Positions 58,197 to 64,000 of a stretch of DNA of 64,000 nucleotides are shown here, one piece after another. Origin of the DNA: Cymbidium sinense (lineage: Eukaryota > Streptophyta > Magnoliopsida > Asparagales > Orchidaceae); NCBI GenBank assembly GCA_021442155.1, contig CM038216.1:92491666-92555665 (forward strand), read 5' to 3'. The position numbers and the translations under genes are program-made. The notes under the pieces are model-generated. The model was not told where the DNA came from and ran no database searches. It saw only the letters and a program-made list of their open reading frames with translations. Position 1 is the first letter of the stretch, and every line of letters starts with the position of its first letter.

Positions 58197-61100
58197 AACA
58201 ACAATAACAACAACAACAACAACAACAAGCCTTAATCCCACTAGGTGGGGTCGGCTATATGAATCCTTCGTCTCCATTGTGTCCTATTATGTGTCAAATT
58301 CTCATTTAATTCAAGTATACTAAGATCATTTTATACATCTTAACCAAGTCTTTTTAGGTCTACCTCTACCTTTCTTAACATAAGGCAAATCTAATGCATC
58401 TACTCTCCTAATTGGGTCATCGGACGGCCGATGCTTTATGTGGCCAAACCATCTAAGGCGACTCTCCCTAATCTTATTTACCACTGGAGCTACTCCAACT
58501 TTTTCCCAAACATACTCATTTTGCATTCTATCTCTAAGGGTAAAGTCACTTATCCACCTGAGCATCCTCATCTCAATAACACTTAACTTAGTCTTATGTT
58601 TCTCTTTTATTGGCCAACATTCTACACCATAAGTCATTGCAGGTCTTACCACCATCTTATAAAATTTTCCCTTAAGTTTAAGTGGAACTTTTCTATCACA
58701 TAATATGCCGATGCATTCCTCCACTTCAACCATCCAACTTGAATTCTACTAATAACATCTCCATCTATTTCACCATCATTTTGAATAATAGAGCCTAAAT
58801 ATCTGAATCGCTCACTCTTATTAATGACTTGATCACCTAAAGTCACAACACTACCACCAAACTTCTACAACTAAAATTAAACTCCATATATTCAGTTTTA
58901 GATCTACTTAAACGAAAACCTTTAGACTCTAAAGTTGACCTCCATAATTCAAGTTTCTGTTGGACTCCCTCTCTAGTCTTATCAACAAGAAGAATGTCAT
59001 CAAAAAAAGCATACACCAAGGTACATCTTCTTGTAAATGCCTCGTAAGAACATCCATAACTAAAGTAAAAAAGATAAGGGCTTAATGTTGATCCTTGATG
59101 TAATCCAACTGAAATAGGAAAATATTTTGTCAATCCTCCTTGTGTTTGGACACAAGTAACCGCTCTAGTATACATATCCTTAATGACTTGAATATAACCA
59201 ACATTAACTTCTTTTTATTCTAGAACTCTCCAAAGAACATCTCTTGAGACTTTATCATAAGCTTTCTCTAAATCAATAAATATCATATGTAGATCCTTCT
59301 TATTTTCTATGCTTCTCCATCAAACCTCTTAAAAAATGTATAGCATCCATAGTAGATCTACCTAGCATGAAACTAAACTGATTGTCAGAAACTTCTATAT
59401 CACATCGTAACCTATGCTTCATTACTCTCTCCCATAATTTTAATGTATGGCACATTAACTTAATTCCTTTATAATTTGTGCACTCTTGTGCATCACCTTT
59501 ATTCTTAAATATAGGAACCAACAAACTCTTTCTCCACTCATCTAGCATCTTTTTAGTCTTTAAAATTACATTAAAAAGATTTGTAAGCCAAGAAATTCGT
59601 TGATCTCCTAAACATTTCCACACATCTATTGGAATATTATCCGATCCTGCTGCTTTTCCACATTTCATTTTCTTTAAAGCTTCACTAACTTCAGATTTAC
59701 TAATATGATGATAAAAATGAAATTCTCTATTTTGTTTAGGGTATTAAGGTTACTAAAATCAATCATACTTTCAGATCCTTCATTGAAAAGTTTATCAAAA
59801 TACCTCATCCACCTATTTTCAATATCTTTGTCTAAGAAAATCACTTTCTTATTTTCATCCTTAATACCCCTCACTTGAACTGTCTTTACTTCTCCTATCT
59901 CTTTGGTTGGCTAACTTATACATACATCTTTCACCTTATTTGGTATCTAATCTATTGTATAAATCCCTAAAAGCTAAATTTTTTGCATCATATATTGCTT
60001 TCTTAGAATCTCTATAGGCCATTATATATCTTTCCCAATTCTCTGAGTTTTTACATCTAAACCAAGTTTTATAACAATGTTTCTTATTTCTTATCTTTTT
60101 TTGCACACTCTGACTCCACCACCAACTATTCTTATTAAAAGAAGCTTTTTCTTTTGATTCGCCAAGCACATCTTTAGCAACTTGCTTAATTTCACTTGAT
60201 ATGTTTTCCCACATAACGTTAGCTTCCTTATGAACATCCCAAACTCTAATTTCTTGTAGCTTGCTCTTAAAAATATTTTTATCTGTGTTCTTTAAGTGTC
60301 CCCATCTAATCCTAGAATAATAATTTAGTTTATTTTTCTCTTACAATTTCATCTTAAAATCTAAAACTAATAGTCGATGTTGGGTACTTAAAATTTCACT
60401 TGGAATGACCTTACAATCTTTACAATCTAAGCGATCTATTTTTCTTATCAAAAAATAATCAATCGTGTTTTACTAGATCCATTTTATAAGTAATAATATG
60501 TTCATCTCTTTTCTTAAATAAAGTATTAGCAACTACAAAATCATAAGCTAAGGCAAAATCTAATATAGTCCTACCTTCTACATTAGTCACTCCAAATCTA
60601 TAACCACCATGAATACTTTTAAAATCTTCACTCTACCAACATGTCAATTTAAATCTCCCCAATAAATACTTTTTCTTCAAGAGGTATCTTTTGTATTAAT
60701 CCCTCTAATTCATTCCAAAATTTTTCTTTTGAGCTTACCTCCAAACCTACTTGAGGAGCATAGACACTTATAACATTGATAAAATTAGTATCAACAATAA
60801 TCTTTAAAGTTATAATTCTATCTCCACATCTATTAATACTTATAACATTATCCTTCAAACTTTTATTTATAATCACACCTACACCATTTCTAGTTTGACT
60901 TTTACCTGAATACCAAAATTTAAAACCTAAACTATCAATCTCCATGGCTTTCTCACCAACCCATTTAGTTTCTTGAAAATATAAAATATTTATCTTTCTA
61001 TGAACCATAATATCTATTAATTCCATTAATTTACCTGTAAGAGTACCTATATTCTAAGATCCTAACCTAATTCTAGTTTCATGGACTAACTTCTTTGTCC

Positions 61101-61315
61101 GCATCCGTCCATAATGTGAGAACCCTTATTTAACTGCAGAACCGATCGAATCTAGCATTTTTTGTATTCAAGCCATACGCATTCTTCCGGGGGATGCCCT
61201 AGCATTAACACAATGATTTAAAGGATTCATGTCATGATTATTTTGACAAATTTTATGCTAGCTGTCGACTACCTAACGCAACCCTCCACTTTTTGCATTC
61301 GGACTTGGGACCGGC
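58197..61315 (-). mobile_element. RTE-type LINE, near full length (~3.1 kb), inactive
   Basis: The element reads on the minus strand. Its 5' end is near 61315 (GCCGGTCCCAAGTCCGAATG), followed by a short 5' region with GGGTTGCGTTAGGTAGTCG. Its 3' end carries the conserved plant RTE tail (CCCACTAGGTGGGGTCGGC on the + strand, 58239) and a (TTG)n tract read as (AAC)n at 58197-58229. Between them lies one ORF with endonuclease and reverse transcriptase, broken by frameshifts and stops. The 5' end being present argues that it is not 5'-truncated. No target-site duplication is visible; see the empty-site finding. Confidence 0.95.
58326..61060 (-). pseudogene. RTE ORF: AP-endonuclease and reverse transcriptase, decayed
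   Basis: In minus-strand order: endonuclease (61060-60500) with NIGTLTGKL (a TAG just before it where a tryptophan is expected), FQETKWVGE, NGVGVIINKS and VISVYAPQVG. A frameshift falls at the GDLN motif (about 60655, after VFIG), then GGYRFGVTNVEGRTILDFAL follows. A linker has MWENISSEIKQVAKDVLGES (60214). The reverse transcriptase (59668-58646) includes GKAAGSDNIP, LVPIFKNKGDAQECTNYKG, FMLGRSTMDAI, motif [15 protein letters not shown], then [13 protein letters not shown], and motif C as FFDDILL instead of the usual YADD/FADD. The C-terminal part (58733-58326) has YGVECWPIK and RLRWFGHIKHRP. At least five frame breaks and an altered catalytic motif make it inactive. Confidence 0.95.
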
Positions 61316-61535
61316 AAAATAATAATAAAACCTAATAACATAAAATCTAACTAAACTAAACTAAACACTAAACTAACTAAACTAATAAATAATAATAAAC
61401 TAAATAAAATCTATATAATAAAACTAATAAAATTAACTAATAATAATAAACTAATAAGAACTAAACTAACTAAATAAAAAACTAATAACTAAACTAACTA
61501 AAACTAATAAACTAATAATAATAACTAAAACTAAA

Positions 61536-61585
<50 letters not shown>

Positions 61586-62965
61586 AACTAAATAAACTAA
61601 ACACTAAACCCTACCTAAATTAATAAAATAATAATAAAACTAATAATAACAAACTAAACTTAACTAAATAAACTAATAACTAAACTAATAAAACTAATAA
61701 ATAACTAAATAAAACTAAAAAAAAACTAATAAACTAATAATAAAACTAAACTAAAACTAACTAATAACTAATAAAACCTAATAAACTAATAAATAATAAA
61801 TTAAAAACCTAATAATAACTAACAAAAAGCTATAACTAATAATAAACTAAATAAAACTAATAATAAATAACTAATAACCTAAAACTAATAACAAATAAAC
61901 TAATAAACGAATAAACAAACAAACTAATAAAACTAAATTAATTAATAAATAAACCTAAACCCTAATAAATAATAAACACTAAAACTAAACTAATAAACAA
62001 GTAATAATAACTAATAATAAATAACTAAATAACTAACTAAAATTAAACCCTAAACCTAAACTAATAAACCATAAAAACTAACTAATAAATAAACATAATA
62101 ATAACTAAACCTAATAAACTACATAATAACTAATAATAAACTAATAATAAAACATAACTAACTAATAATAAACTAATAAACTAATAACAAAATAAAATAA
62201 CACTAACTAAATAATTAAACTAAATAACTAAACAATAAACCTAATAAATAAACTAATAATAATAATAATAAAACTAACTCTCAATAATTAAACTAAAAAA
62301 AATTAATAATAATTATAATAATAATAACTAATAACTAACTAACTAAATTAATAAACTAATAATAATAAAACTAATAATAAACTAACTAATAAATAACTAA
62401 ATAACTAAACCCTACCACTAAATAAGTAAACTAAATAATAAAGAATAAAACTAATAATTATAAAAATTAAAGATAAACTAAAAATAGAACTAATAATAAA
62501 ATAACCAACTAAACCATAAACTAAACTAAAAAAACTAATAATAATAAAACTAATAACCAAAACCCATAACTAAACTAATAAAACTAATAAACTAATAAAT
62601 AAAGTAACAAAACTAAATTAATAAAACTAAACCACTAACTAAAACTAACTAAAACCTAAATAATAATAAAACTATAAACTAATAATAATAACTAACTAAC
62701 TAATGATAACTAAAAAATAAACTAAAATAAACTAAACCCCTATAAACAAACTAACTAAATAAACTAACTAAATAAAGTAATAAACAAAACCTAAACCCCC
62801 TAAACTAACCTAAAATAATAATAACTAAAACTAAAACTAATAAAACTAAACTAACTAAACTAAACATACAATTAATAATAAACTAATAATAACCTAAAAA
62901 TAATAAACCTAATAATAACTAATAAACACAAACCTAAAACCTAAACCCTAAAACTAAACTAAACC
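61316..62965 (+). repeat. TAA/CTAATAA-rich domain, copy B right part and extension
   Basis: From 61317 (AAATAATAATAAAACCTAAT) it continues copy A from 56017. The match holds to about 61650, including CTAAACACTAAACTAACTAA and a long perfect AAT run at about 61538-61583. Beyond that (61650-62965) the same ACTAATAA vocabulary continues without a matching first copy. No gene, boundary motif or GR-RBP fragment is present. CCCTAAA words are rare. Confidence 0.8.
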
Positions 62966-64000
62966 CTATTATTGAGATTTTGGGATCCCTGATTCTTGGT
63001 GAGTTTTTGAGCACTTTCTCTCTTGGATTCCCTATAGATTGTTTGATTTGGGCTGATATCAACTTGTTCTTGTCATGGCATCATGACTCATGGCATCAGC
63101 TTCTTTAAATCCATGGGGTAAATCCCATGTGCTGATGGATCTTACCAGGGCATCAGATTTTTTGGGTAATCCTACCTCTAAATTACCTACTATTACTAAA
63201 TCTTTCAAAGAGGCTTTACCTAATAAGAATTCCTCCACTGAGACTCCTTTGAATTTGCTTCATATGACTTTTAAAGGTACCCCAACAATTATGATTTCAT
63301 ATGAGGATATTGAAAGATTAGTCAATTCTTTTGCTTTTTCTTTGATTGGAAAGTTTTCATTTAAATGGCCAAAGATGGAAGATATTCGTTCTTTTTTAAT
63401 GGCTTAAATTTATCTGGTTCTTTTTCTATTGGGCTAATTGATGTAAGGCATGTTCTGATTAAGCTTTCTAATGACCTTAATTATGGAAGAATTTTTTCTA
63501 GGCATTCTATTTTTAATTTTCAAATGTGTATTCTAAAGTGGATGCCTAAGTTTGATGTTAATGAAGAGTCTCCTATTGTTCCCATTTGGAGTTCTTTACC
63601 TAACTAATGGATTCATCTATTTAATCATCATAATTTGTATGTTATTGGGTCAATTTTTGGTTGGCCTTTGCAAGTTGATCAAGCAACAACTGCTTCTTCT
63701 AGACCGTATGTTGCTACAGTTCTTGTAGAGATTGATATTACTAAAAAATATCAGAAAGAAATTTGATTGGGTTTGAAGAAATGCGATTATTTTTAGAAAG
63801 TTGTATTTGAGAACTTTTTCATTATTTGTAATCATTGTAAGATTCATGGGCATGAAATTTTTGAATGCTTTATTGCTCATCCCTCTCTTAGGAAGAAAAT
63901 CACCAATAAGAATTCAATTGTTGAAAAATTGATGATTCTCTCAAGTTGGATAAAGGAAAAATCTACTTTTCAAAATTTTGATGTTTTGCAAAGCTAGATT
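62966..64000 (+). pseudogene. L1-type LINE 5' part: ORF1 with DUF4283-like region and zinc knuckle, cut by window end
   Basis: A 5' region (62966-63089) leads to an ORF from ATG 63090 (MASASLNPWGKS). The start is in the first frame to about 63400. A frameshift in the T-run at 63391-63396 moves the frame. Then come LNLSGSFSIGLIDVRHVLIK, KLSNDLNYGRIF, KWMPKFDVNEESPIVPIW and LPN. After in-frame stops at 63605, 63764 and 63794 come VIGSIFGWPLQVDQATT, VLVEIDITKKY and a CCHC knuckle CNHCKIHGHEIFEC (C-x2-C-x4-H-x4-C, about 63827-63868). This is the plant L1-type ORF1 layout (DUF4283 then zf-CCHC_4), a nucleic-acid-binding protein of the retrotransposition particle. ORF2 (endonuclease and RT) would lie beyond the window. 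It is inactive as it stands. Whether ORF2 follows cannot be seen. Confidence 0.85.

Noticed and set aside
58438..58632. 64-residue + strand frame inside the RTE LINE
   Set aside because: It lies opposite the reverse transcriptase C-terminal coding region and has no independent support.
1..64000. CRISPR array or prokaryotic operon content
   Set aside because: Repeats are contiguous or satellite-like without regular unique spacers. Transposon types and the telomere heptamer are those of plants.
1..64000. tRNA or rRNA genes
   Set aside because: No cloverleaf with A/B boxes and no conserved rRNA segment was noticed on reading. A covariance-model search was not possible here.

Overview
The window looks like nuclear DNA of a seed plant. 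The evidence is the plant-type telomere heptamer CCCTAAA in thousands of intact and decayed copies, a Ty1/copia retrotransposon with plant-style gag and pol, an RTE-type LINE with the plant 3' end, and an L1-type ORF1 with a DUF4283-like region and zinc knuckle. No intact protein-coding host gene, tRNA or rRNA was seen. Base composition is very AT-rich, and most long open frames are low-complexity artefacts. The C-rich strand of the telomere-like repeat is on the + strand throughout, with no inverted array seen, as expected of a subtelomeric or large interstitial telomere-derived domain whose telomere-proximal side would be to the left.

Layout: 1-6780, telomere-like array with two copies of a glycine-rich RNA-binding protein (GR-RBP) fragment. 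6780-16285, non-array DNA holding a diverged ~340-bp satellite, a CCACTAGGGAT minisatellite, a ~417-bp tandem repeat and an unassigned noncoding element. 16285-24410, array with one GR-RBP fragment. 24411-28705, a second noncoding segment that looks like an inverted relative of 12.95-16.28 kb. 28706-31725, array with one GR-RBP fragment. 31726-37018, half of a Ty1/copia element on the minus strand (LTR, gag, protease, integrase). 37037-55124, array with four more GR-RBP fragments and a 1.58-kb tandem duplication. 55125-62965, a TAA/CTAATAA-rich domain with a ninth GR-RBP fragment and a near full-length RTE LINE. 62966-64000, the 5' part of an L1-type LINE.

The main observation is that the array is not simply decayed telomere. 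It is an ordered higher-order repeat: (i) a CCCTAAA tract of about 0.1-0.7 kb; (ii) in some units, a ~0.45-kb fragment of a GR-RBP gene (end of the RRM, glycine-rich tail, stop codon, 3'UTR and an A-run); (iii) another CCCTAAA tract; (iv) a ~0.5-0.9-kb AT-rich block built from CCTAAA, CTAAA and ATAAA words in a recognisable order; and (v) a non-telomeric boundary motif close to CTACYRGTTTACTTAATTT, after which the next CCCTAAA tract begins. About 22 boundary motifs and nine gene fragments, all in the same orientation, are present. The shared truncation point and shared flanks indicate one capture of a gene fragment, followed by amplification as part of the repeat. A 4.4-kb tandem duplication at the right provides a paralogous empty site for the RTE insertion.
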